Source: Marinobacter lipolyticus
GTDB taxonomy: Bacteria; Pseudomonadota; Gammaproteobacteria; Pseudomonadales; Oleiphilaceae
Direction: 5' to 3'
Assembly (NCBI RefSeq): GCF_018424605.1
Contig: NZ_QTKT01000003.1
Location: 62,001 to 126,000, forward strand
Length of the DNA stretch: 64,000 nt
Positions 57,465 through 64,000 of this stretch are shown here, one piece after another; position 1 is the first letter of the stretch; every line of letters starts with the position of its first letter. The notes below the pieces were generated by a model, which searched no databases, was not told the origin of the DNA, and saw nothing but the letters and a program-made list of their open reading frames with translations. The translations under genes were made by a program, and so were the position numbers.

Positions 57465-57554
57465 CAACCCGAAGATCTACCCACACCTTCGCTTTTCTTG
57501 AGTTAAATCAATCCCTCAGCGAACCTTGCACGGCGGGCCGATACGCTCTCCGGT

Positions 57555-57581
57555 GCGGGGCTTCTTCGGCCCCGCCGTTTT
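57555..57581 (+). terminator. Rho-independent terminator of the HxlR gene
   Basis: GCGGGGC (57555-57561) pairs with GCCCCGC (57569-57575) over TTCTTCG, followed by CGTTTTA. It lies between the convergent HxlR and RhlE genes and mainly serves the plus strand. Confidence 0.75.
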
Positions 57582-57604
57582 ATGGCAGCGAGGCCGGATG
57601 CGGG

Positions 57605-58927
57605 TTACGCGCTCTGGCGAGCCGGTGAACGGCGACCCTGGCCACCGCCGCCGTTCTGGCTGCGACCACCACTACGGCCACCGGGCTTGGGGCCAAAGCT
57701 GCGGCCATTGCCGCCGGGCTTGCCGTTTCCACCGTTACCGTTGCGATTGCGGGCACGGCTGGGGTCAGCCTTGGCCTTCGGCTTCAGAGGCAGGTTGTTG
57801 GTCGGCTCAAAGCCTTCCACGCTCTTGCGCGGCAACTGCTTCTTGATCAGGCGCTCGATACCCGCCAGCAATTTACCCTCATCGGCGCTGACCAGAGACA
57901 ACGCGTGGCCACTCTCACCGGCACGACCGGTACGACCGATGCGGTGCACGTAGTCTTCCGCCACGTTCGGCAGTTCAAAGTTCACCACCTGGGGCAGCTG
58001 CTTGATGTCCAGGCCACGGGCGGCAATGTCGGTCGCCACCAGCACACGCACTTCGCCGGCCTTGAAATCCGCCAGTGCGCGGGTACGGGCACCCTGGGAT
58101 TTGTTGCCGTGGATTGCGGCGGCGGTAATACCGTCTTTCTCCAGCTTCTGGGTCAGGCGGTTGGCACCGTGCTTGGTGCGGGTAAACACCAGCACCTGCT
58201 CCCAACTGTTGTCACGCACCAGCTTGCTCAGCAGTGCGGTCTTCTGGCTCTGATCCACCGGGTACACCGACTGCTTCACCTTCTCGGCGGTGGTGTTGCG
58301 GGTAGCCACTTCCACCTGCACCGGGTTGTCCAGCAGGCCTTCGGCCAGGGTGCGGATCTCGTTAGAGAAGGTGGCAGAGAACAGCAAGTTCTGGCGCTTG
58401 GCCGGCAGCAACGCAAGGATCTTGCGGATATCGCGGATAAAGCCCATGTCCAGCATGCGGTCGGCTTCGTCCAGTACCAGGATTTCCACTTCGTTGAAGC
58501 GCACAGCGTTCTGCTGATAGAGGTCCATCAGGCGACCCGGTGTTGCCACCAGCACGTCCAGACCCTTGCGCAACTTCATCATCTGCGGATTGATTTTCAC
58601 GCCACCGAAAACCACGGCGGCCTTGGTGGGAATGTATTTGCTGTACAGGTTCACACTGTCGTGAACCTGTGCGGCCAGCTCCCGGGTCGGCGTCAGAATC
58701 AGCGCGCGGGGGCCTTTGCCGGTGCGCGGGTTTTCACCCAGGCGCTGCAACAACGGCAGGGTAAATCCGGCGGTTTTGCCGGTGCCGGTCTGGGCGGCAG
58801 CCATCACATCCCGGCCGGACAACACCGCAGGAATGGCCTGGGCCTGAATGGGAGACGGGGTTTCATAACCCTGATCGGAAGTGGCACGGACCAGCTGCTC
58901 GGACAAACCGAGTGAAGAAAAACTCAT
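57605..58927 (-). CDS. rhlE: DEAD-box RNA helicase RhlE
   Basis: The 440-residue helicase has all motifs: Walker A-like AQTGTGKT (45-52), PTRELAAQ, the DEAD box ([10 protein letters not shown]), SAT, and the C-terminal RGLDI and [10 protein letters not shown]. The last 80 residues are a Gly/Asn/Arg-rich tail ([16 protein letters not shown] region), which binds RNA. RhlE acts in ribosome maturation and cold-linked RNA unwinding. The leader upstream (to 59150) is long, as in many cold-inducible DEAD-box genes, though no cold-box is proven. Tail length is within the range of the family. Confidence 0.95.
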   Translation of the reverse strand: MSFSSLGLSEQLVRATSDQGYETPSPIQAQAIPAVLSGRDVMAAAQTGTGKTAGFTLPLLQRLGENPRTGKGPRALILTPTRELAAQVHDSVNLYSKYIPTKAAVVFGGVKINPQMMKLRKGLDVLVATPGRLMDLYQQNAVRFNEVEILVLDEADRMLDMGFIRDIRKILALLPAKRQNLLFSATFSNEIRTLAEGLLDNPVQVEVATRNTTAEKVKQSVYPVDQSQKTALLSKLVRDNSWEQVLVFTRTKHGANRLTQKLEKDGITAAAIHGNKSQGARTRALADFKAGEVRVLVATDIAARGLDIKQLPQVVNFELPNVAEDYVHRIGRTGRAGESGHALSLVSADEGKLLAGIERLIKKQLPRKSVEGFEPTNNLPLKPKAKADPSRARNRNGNGGNGKPGGNGRSFGPKPGGRSGGRSQNGGGGQGRRSPARQSA

Positions 58928-59277
58928 ATAAGATCAACTCTTGATTGTTCTGCCTCCACGAACACCGTTCTCGGCGAATGCGGGCAGAAGCCATGAAAAT
59001 TCATGGAATAAAAGACGACTACGGTCACGCGCCGTTAACGGGGTGACGTCCTCTGACAGGTCGTATCGGATGGGTCGCAAAGCGGCACTTGGCCGGAAAC
59101 TGCGGAAATCCTTAGAGGCAGGATGCAGGCACGGTAACAGAGGGTCCGGGAAATAGCCATAGGGGCTTTTCAGTAGTCCGCTATTTATTTTTCGACCAAA
59201 AGATGGAACTCCCGTCCATCTCTTGGGTCACTAGCCGCCGTGCGGCAATGCAAAATCACCCGATGACCGGAGAAGTC
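58928..59277. other. 350-bp divergent gap between rhlE and the TlpA-like gene
   Basis: The gap holds a perfect palindrome CCATGAA-AA-TTCATGG (58991-59006) about 65 bp upstream of rhlE. A 12-bp hairpin with one mismatch (59196-59207 with 59215-59226) and a small hairpin GCCGC-CGT-GCGGC (59233-59245) lie before the TlpA-like start. No gene, RNA gene or recognised riboswitch was seen. Confidence 0.75.
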
Positions 59278-60123
59278 ATGATTAGTATAGGCGTTGGCCC
59301 CGTCAGCCTTTCCATGGGGCATCTGTTGCTGGTTCTGGCCTTCGTGGTGGCCCTGATCGTGGGCGCGCTGGCCGGCCGTAAGGAAAAGCTCCCCGTATCC
59401 GGCGCCCTGGCGGACATATTCCTCGCCGCCATGGTCGGCGCCCGGATCGGCTTCGTCATCCGCTACCATGAACATTATCAGGGCGACTGGCTGGGCATCA
59501 TCGATATTCGTGATGGCGGTTTCGACCTGGTATCGGGACTCGTGGTGGCGCTGTGTTTCGCGGGTTACCTGCTCTGGCGCCGCGCCAGCATCCGCCGGCC
59601 CCTGGGGTCTGCCGTGGCCGCGGGCCTGTTGACCTGGGGCTTCACCACCGGGGTGATCGCCTTGATTGATGACCAGACCAGCGGATTGCCCGAGGTCGCA
59701 CTCACCAACCTCAATGAGCAACCGGTCAGTCTGGACATCCTGCCCCAGGGGCAGCCCACGGTGATCAACCTCTGGGCGACCTGGTGCCCACCCTGCATCC
59801 GTGAGATGCCGGTGCTGGAGGAGGCCCAGAGCCGATATCCGGGCGTTAATTTCGTGTTTGCCAACCAGGGGGAGCACCCCGAGACCATCCGCCGTTTTCT
59901 CAGCGAGCAGAACCTGGAGCTGCAGCATGTACTCAGTGACCGCCAGGGCGGTTTCGGCCGTGCCACCGGCTCCCAGGGCCTGCCCACCACCCTGTTCTAC
60001 AACGCCGAAGGCAAGCTGGTGGACAGCCACATGGGCGAATTATCCAGCGCCAGCCTGGCCCGAGGCCTTGAGCGCTTTGCGCCGCGCCATCTCGAATCTT
60101 CACAGGAGGTAACAACCCGATGA
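59278..60123 (+). CDS. Membrane-anchored TlpA/DsbE-type thiol-disulfide reductase with Lgt-like transmembrane domain
   Basis: The 281-residue product joins a four-helix membrane part (about 8-130) that resembles prolipoprotein diacylglyceryl transferase (GARIGFVIRYHEHY, GGFDLVSGLVVAL) to a periplasmic thioredoxin domain (about 135-270). The active site is WATWCPPC with cysteines 170 and 173, typical of TlpA/DsbE reductants, and there is a cis-Pro in GLPTTLFY. The Lgt-like part lacks the known catalytic residues I can check, so it is probably a membrane anchor. GGAGAAG precedes the start at 59278. It is coupled to a dsbG gene by a 4-bp overlap. Confidence 0.85.
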   Translation: MISIGVGPVSLSMGHLLLVLAFVVALIVGALAGRKEKLPVSGALADIFLAAMVGARIGFVIRYHEHYQGDWLGIIDIRDGGFDLVSGLVVALCFAGYLLWRRASIRRPLGSAVAAGLLTWGFTTGVIALIDDQTSGLPEVALTNLNEQPVSLDILPQGQPTVINLWATWCPPCIREMPVLEEAQSRYPGVNFVFANQGEHPETIRRFLSEQNLELQHVLSDRQGGFGRATGSQGLPTTLFYNAEGKLVDSHMGELSSASLARGLERFAPRHLESSQEVTTR

Positions 60124-60884
60124 AACCGTTCCTACTGCGCCATGCGTTGTTCGCCACTGCGGTCTTCGCCGCGACTGTCCAGGCAGCTGAGTTTCCGCCG
60201 GCTGTTCAGACACTGGAACGGCAAGGTGTGAAGGTCATCGACAGTTTTGAGGCACCCGGCGGTATGACCGGTTATGTCGGCGAAATGAGGGGGCGCTCAC
60301 TGGCCTTCTACCTGACACCCGATGGGGATCACGTACTTGTAGGTACACTGCTGGATCAGCAGGGCAACAATCTGAGCGAAGCCAGCATCCAGGACCTCAT
60401 CTTAGGTCCGAAATTCGCCAATGCCTGGCCTGATCTTGAAGACAGCCACTGGGTCCGCGATGGTCACGAAGCCGCAGAAACCGTGATCTATACCTTTACC
60501 GATCCCAATTGTCCTTACTGCCATAGGTTTCGTGAGCAGGCCGAACCCTGGATCGCGGCGGGCAAAGTCCAGCTGCGTCACATCATGGTGGGCATTCTCG
60601 CAGAAGACAGCCTGACCAAAGCAGCCACCATCCTCGGCGCCGACACGCCCGAAGCAGCACTGCAAGAGCATCAGGCGTCCTTCAGCCAAGGCGGCATAGA
60701 GATTGACCGAAAACGGGTGAGCGCCGCACACCTGGACGTAAAGGCTAACAACCGGCTGATGCAGGCTCTGGGTTTGCAGGCTACGCCCAGCACGCTTTAC
60801 CGGGGCAACAACGGCAAAGTCACCATGGTGCAGGGCCTGCCCAATCCGCAGGCTCTGGAACGCATGATGGGCCCCCGCCCCTGA
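60120..60884 (+). CDS. dsbG: Thiol:disulfide interchange protein DsbG-like
   Basis: The 254-residue periplasmic protein has a signal peptide (cleavage near VQAAEF, residue 23), a dimerisation domain (about 24-90) and a thioredoxin-like domain with active site CPYC at 131-134 in TDPNCPYCHRF. The cis-Pro loop is QATPST. DsbG/DsbC proteins isomerise disulfides or reduce sulfenylated cysteines. With the preceding TlpA-like reductase it forms a periplasmic thiol redox pair in which the reductase could supply electrons. The start codon overlaps the previous stop (ATGA). Confidence 0.9.
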   Translation: MKPFLLRHALFATAVFAATVQAAEFPPAVQTLERQGVKVIDSFEAPGGMTGYVGEMRGRSLAFYLTPDGDHVLVGTLLDQQGNNLSEASIQDLILGPKFANAWPDLEDSHWVRDGHEAAETVIYTFTDPNCPYCHRFREQAEPWIAAGKVQLRHIMVGILAEDSLTKAATILGADTPEAALQEHQASFSQGGIEIDRKRVSAAHLDVKANNRLMQALGLQATPSTLYRGNNGKVTMVQGLPNPQALERMMGPRP

Positions 60885-60896
60885 CGGCGACCGGCT

Positions 60897-62207
60897 TCAG
60901 CCCAGCAAGAGCGTCAGGGAAGAGGCCATCAGACTCGCCAGGGTCAGCGCTGACAGGGAAAGCGCCAGGCTCCAGCGCAGGGACGCGTCACGGGCAGGAT
61001 AGCCAGTCAGCCGTTCCATGATCAGCGCGTTGGCGGCAAAGGGCGTCCCGAAGGCGGTTATCCCCCAGCCACTGACCATGGCACACCCCAGCCCCAGCAG
61101 GGCATCGGCGGGCCACACTGACCCCAGAATACCGCCAGCAAGTGTGCCGATCACGATCGGGTTCACCCCTGCTAGCCCGGCGAGATAAAAGGTCCAGGGC
61201 ACCAACGCGGCCAGCAGCGGCCAGGCCCAGCCGGGCAGGCTCACCGAACCACCCATTTGCCCCAGTACCACGGCACTGATGATGGAACCGATAAAGGCTG
61301 AACCACCCACAATGGCCAGCTCATTACTGACGTTGGCCATGTTGGGCAGCTTGGGGTTATTTCCATTAAACCAGGACAACAACCAGCCCCCGGCCACCGC
61401 CGACAGGCAGCTTAACGTGACCGAACGGGCGTAACTCAAGCCGTAAGTGTGGCTGAACAGGAACACCCCGACACAGATGGCGGCAATAATACCGCCGAAC
61501 CGCAACCAGCTCGCCCACCCGGCCCGATCCGTCGACGCAACCGGGGCAATCACGGCGGGCTCAGGCTCCCGCCAGAGAAAGCCCGCTAACAGCACCAGCA
61601 GCGCAAATGGCAGTGCTACCGAAAACAACTGCGCACTGCCCAGGCCCGGCAACAGCGTCAACGTGAGGGCAACCGAGATCGACAGGGGTGACCAGATCGG
61701 CGACACGCCGAAACCGCGGAGTACCGCACGGGTAGCGTTGCGAGTGGCACTGGAGTCCCCTTCGGTACGGATACGCTCCGCGATCAAGCTGCCCACCACA
61801 GCCACCGAGCCAAAATTCAACGGCACTGACACCAGGGCGGTACCAAAGGTGACACTGGCATAGCGGGCACGGGGATTGCCCGAGAACAGACTGGCGGAGA
61901 TTTTTTGCAGATCCCGGGATCTGGCCAGCACCGACGATAGCAGCAGCACCGCCAGAATCAGTCCGGCAAGGCTGGTCATATTGGTGGCGGCGCCGGCAAT
62001 AAGCGCCGGATCACGGCCCAGCGCAAACACCAGTGCCAGCCCCGCCACCACGAAGACACCACGGGGAACAACCCGCATACTGCGCCAGCCCAGCACCACC
62101 GCCAGGCTGACTGCCAGCGCCCCCAGTATTCCGGCACCGGGCAGGAACGCCAGCACACCAGCCAGCAACGCGCTGTAGGCCAGAAGGGAGCTGAAAAAAG
62201 CGTACAT
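60897..62207 (-). CDS. Polytopic membrane protein, ion-transporter (IT) superfamily-like
   Basis: The 436-residue protein has about 11-12 hydrophobic segments and a mid-protein pattern (PIWSPLSISVALTL) seen in anion or ion transporters such as the ArsB/CitT-like IT superfamily. Repeated elements (VPLNFGSVAVVGSL in the first half, GWGITAFGTPFAANALIM in the second) suggest internal two-fold symmetry. I cannot name a subfamily or substrate. The start codon at 62207 is an ATG with no strong ribosome site. It is convergent with the dsbG gene, 12 bp apart. Confidence 0.8.
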   Translation of the reverse strand: MYAFFSSLLAYSALLAGVLAFLPGAGILGALAVSLAVVLGWRSMRVVPRGVFVVAGLALVFALGRDPALIAGAATNMTSLAGLILAVLLLSSVLARSRDLQKISASLFSGNPRARYASVTFGTALVSVPLNFGSVAVVGSLIAERIRTEGDSSATRNATRAVLRGFGVSPIWSPLSISVALTLTLLPGLGSAQLFSVALPFALLVLLAGFLWREPEPAVIAPVASTDRAGWASWLRFGGIIAAICVGVFLFSHTYGLSYARSVTLSCLSAVAGGWLLSWFNGNNPKLPNMANVSNELAIVGGSAFIGSIISAVVLGQMGGSVSLPGWAWPLLAALVPWTFYLAGLAGVNPIVIGTLAGGILGSVWPADALLGLGCAMVSGWGITAFGTPFAANALIMERLTGYPARDASLRWSLALSLSALTLASLMASSLTLLLG

Positions 62208-62302
62208 AGGATAAGGGCCCGTGGAGGGAGAAGCCCCTATTGTAAGGAAGCTATATAAAACTGGCCATCATCCATTCATCCGGTTGGGGGAAGATCACTC
62301 AA

Positions 62303-62758
62303 TTACTCAGTGGCGGCCTTGGCGAGCCCTTCCAGTGCGACACTGATCTTCGACAATGCATCGTCACATCCCTCAATATCGTGGCGGGATTTCAAGTAAT
62401 CCGGATCGTTGTAACCCAGCCAGGTGTCACCGTTTTCATCTTCCCAGATCAGGGCTTTCTGGGGCAGATCGATGGCCACGCTCTGCGCACACTGCATCAG
62501 CGGGGTGCCTGCTTTCGGATTACCAAATATCAGCACTTCCGTCGGGCGCAGTTCCATCCCGGCTTTCTCGGCCCCTTGCTGATGGTTTACACGGGCCATA
62601 ACCGTCATGCCCTTTTCTTCCAGCACGGCTTCGAGCTTGTCGGCCGTGGCCTGCACATCATGACTGCTTTTGACAGAGACCAGCCCGTCGGCGCCTTGGC
62701 TGAGAGCGGCATACAACAAACAGGCTACCACCAGAAAGGATCGCAGAACGCAGCGCAT
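62303..62758 (-). CDS. DUF302-domain exported protein
   Basis: The 151-residue product begins MRCVLRSFLVVACLLYAALSQ, a signal peptide cleaved near residue 23. It then shows the DUF302 pattern: KSSHDVQATADKLEAVLEEKGM, RVNHQQGAEKAGMELRPTEVLIFGNPKAGTPLM and LIWEDENGDTWLGYNDPDYL. DUF302 proteins are small periplasmic or cytosolic proteins of unknown role, sometimes linked to metal or redox stress. The start at 62758 was chosen for its GGGGGTG site; the longer frame upstream belongs to other sequence. Confidence 0.85.
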   Translation of the reverse strand: MRCVLRSFLVVACLLYAALSQGADGLVSVKSSHDVQATADKLEAVLEEKGMTVMARVNHQQGAEKAGMELRPTEVLIFGNPKAGTPLMQCAQSVAIDLPQKALIWEDENGDTWLGYNDPDYLKSRHDIEGCDDALSKISVALEGLAKAATE

Positions 62759-62831
62759 AGACACCCCCATGGCTTTCATTGGCAAGTGGATTGAGCATAG
62801 AACATCCGCCAGCGATACGCCGGGAACACCC

Positions 62832-63752
62832 TTAATAGATTTTTTCAGCCCCCTCGGGCCGGCTCTTGAACCGCTTGTGCAACCACAGGTACTGATCCGG
62901 GAACTCGCGAATGGTGGATTCGATAAAGCCATTCCAGGTGGCGGCGTCGAGGTCTTTGTCTTCGCCGAAATCCTCCTGAATAGGTGAGAACTCCACACGA
63001 TAGCGGCCGTCGGGCAGGCGCAGGTGGCTGACGCACAGGACCGCCGCGCCGGATTCCCGGGCGATGTAACTGGGGGACGTAATACAGCCGGCCTCCACGC
63101 CGAAAAACGGCACAAAAAGCTCGGTTTTGCGACCGAAGTCCTGATCACAGGCGAACCACACCTGGCCGCCTTCCTTGAGGAATTTCATCATCCGCGGCAG
63201 GTTGCGCTTGGAAAACGGGCGGATATTGAAATGACGGCGCCGCCCCTTTTCGATCATACGATCGATCACCGGGTTGTCATTGGGGCGGTACATGTAGCCG
63301 GGCTTGTCCAGCTTGCAGGCAATCAGCGGCAGGGCAAAGTCGAAGATGCTGTAGTGGGCGCCGATCAGGAGCACACCCTGATTGCGGGCCTTGGCCTCTT
63401 CGAGATGTTCCAGGCCATGAATTTCCGTGCTCTCGCAGTACCCCGACATGTCCCGCCACCAGGCGTGGGTGCTTTCCAGAAAGCCACGGGTGCAGGCCAC
63501 GAAGTTGTCCTGCACCAGTTGCGCACGGGCGTCGTCACTCAGCTCTGGCAGACAGGCACTGAGGTTGGTGTGGGCAACCCGGGAGCGGGACTTCAACTTG
63601 CGCTCCAGGAAACGCCCGAGGCGATGGCCAAACCGTTGTTTGACCGACATCGGCAGCAGCGACAACAGGTACAGGGTGAAGACGATCAGCCACGAAGGCC
63701 AGTGGGTCGGGTACCATAACGGACTGCTTTGTTTTTTGGGGGTGCGCGACAT
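62832..63752 (-). CDS. Lipid A biosynthesis acyltransferase, LpxL/HtrB-like
   Basis: The 306-residue inner-membrane acyltransferase has an N-terminal membrane anchor (about 20-35) and the HxxxxD catalytic motif at His133 and Asp138 (GAHYSIFDFAL), followed by FPFFGVEAGCITSPSYIAR-like substrate contacts (VPFFGVEAG). LpxL and LpxM add secondary acyl chains to lipid A from acyl-ACP in outer-membrane biogenesis. Length is normal. The start at 63752 has a weak ribosome site; an in-frame ATG at 63797 would add 15 residues. Confidence 0.92.
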   Translation of the reverse strand: MSRTPKKQSSPLWYPTHWPSWLIVFTLYLLSLLPMSVKQRFGHRLGRFLERKLKSRSRVAHTNLSACLPELSDDARAQLVQDNFVACTRGFLESTHAWWRDMSGYCESTEIHGLEHLEEAKARNQGVLLIGAHYSIFDFALPLIACKLDKPGYMYRPNDNPVIDRMIEKGRRRHFNIRPFSKRNLPRMMKFLKEGGQVWFACDQDFGRKTELFVPFFGVEAGCITSPSYIARESGAAVLCVSHLRLPDGRYRVEFSPIQEDFGEDKDLDAATWNGFIESTIREFPDQYLWLHKRFKSRPEGAEKIY

Positions 63753-63853
63753 AACAACTTGCCTGTGCAGGGAATTCGAGGCCAGAGCCTGACACACTCC
63801 TGCACAGACTAACAGTTGCGAAAGGTAACCAGCCGCCGTCGGCGTGCGGTCGA

Positions 63854-64000
63854 TCAGGAGCCGAACAGCGCCGAACGCAGGGGTTTCAGGAAGCCATCGT
63901 TACCGCCCTGCAGCTGCTCGCGGGGGCGCACGCCGTCGAATTCCAGGTATCCGTCTTCAATCGGGTCGAAACGCAGGACCTTCACATCTTCCAGGTAATT
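63854..64000 (-). CDS. C-terminal fragment of an unidentified protein (cut by window edge)
   Basis: The last 48 residues of a protein enter from the right edge in frame, with stop codon TGA at 63856-63854 and no start inside the window. The visible tail, ending with NDGFLKPLRSALFGS, contains an acidic middle (FDPIEDGYLEFDGV) but no motif I can name. It lies 101 bp upstream of the LpxL-like gene on the same strand and may share its transcript. Function cannot be inferred from this fragment. Confidence 0.7.
   Translation of the reverse strand, partial: NYLEDVKVLRFDPIEDGYLEFDGVRPREQLQGGNDGFLKPLRSALFGS

Noticed and set aside
59196-59226. Hairpin before the TlpA-like gene as a terminator or riboswitch
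   Set aside because: Stem is good (one mismatch) but no U-run follows on either strand and no riboswitch signature is present.

Overview
The window reads as chromosomal DNA of a GC-rich marine gammaproteobacterium. Gene content and protein style are Marinobacter-like: long FadE, fatty-acid beta-oxidation islands, AcrAB-OprM type efflux, PntAB transhydrogenase, RhlE helicase. This is inference from family resemblance, with no database search. I found no rRNA, tRNA, CRISPR array, phage or transposase. Coding density is high, with many 4-bp ATGA overlaps and convergent overlaps.

Layout. 1-6.6 kb: truncated PHA-synthase-like hydrolase, HAD dehalogenase, LysR, Bcr/CflA-type MFS, thiol peroxidase, MATE, thioesterase. 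6.9-15.3 kb: NUDIX-MBL fusion, an AcrR-type repressor divergent from an RND tripartite pump with a clear palindromic operator between them, and a Pmp3 micro-protein. 15.5-25.3 kb: secreted aspartoacylase-like protein, EamA transporter, PEP-CTERM protein, PatB/MalY lyase, AEC transporter, chemoreceptor, FadE. 25.4-32.8 kb: two ABC importers back to back (NitT/TauT type and branched-chain amino acid/urea type) with a LysR regulator. 34-41.6 kb: EamA, ChaC, MarC, Cache chemoreceptor, GlxA-type AraC regulator, alpha/beta hydrolase, secreted unknown plus TetR. 41.7-49.7 kb: fatty-acyl-CoA degradation island (multifunctional FadB-like enzyme, thiolase, two acyl-CoA dehydrogenases, SDR) and a PLP dehydratase. 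49.8-64 kb: Baeyer-Villiger-type monooxygenase and TetR, PntAB, BamE-like lipoprotein, OYE/HxlR pair, RhlE, TlpA/DsbG redox pair, membrane transporter-like protein, DUF302 protein, LpxL-type acyltransferase and a cut-off gene at the right edge.

The strongest unexplained signal is a family of eight dispersed long inverted repeats (about 80-115 bp each) in intergenic gaps. Seven have 24-29 bp arms whose sequence differs from locus to locus while staying self-complementary; one (33954-34033) is degraded. All enclose a 53-57 nt core. Read on one strand (called R here), each core contains two small hairpins, and all 16 display CANGGANG with the variable positions exactly where the RsmE/CsrA recognition consensus is variable. 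The outer base pairs of one hairpin covary between copies (CC/GG, TA/TA, CA/TG). Five copies lie in R orientation just upstream of a plus-strand gene. My hypothesis is a mobile or duplicated RNA module that binds CsrA/RsmA and attaches genes to, or titrates, the Csr/Rsm system. The structure is seen in the sequence; the function is inferred.
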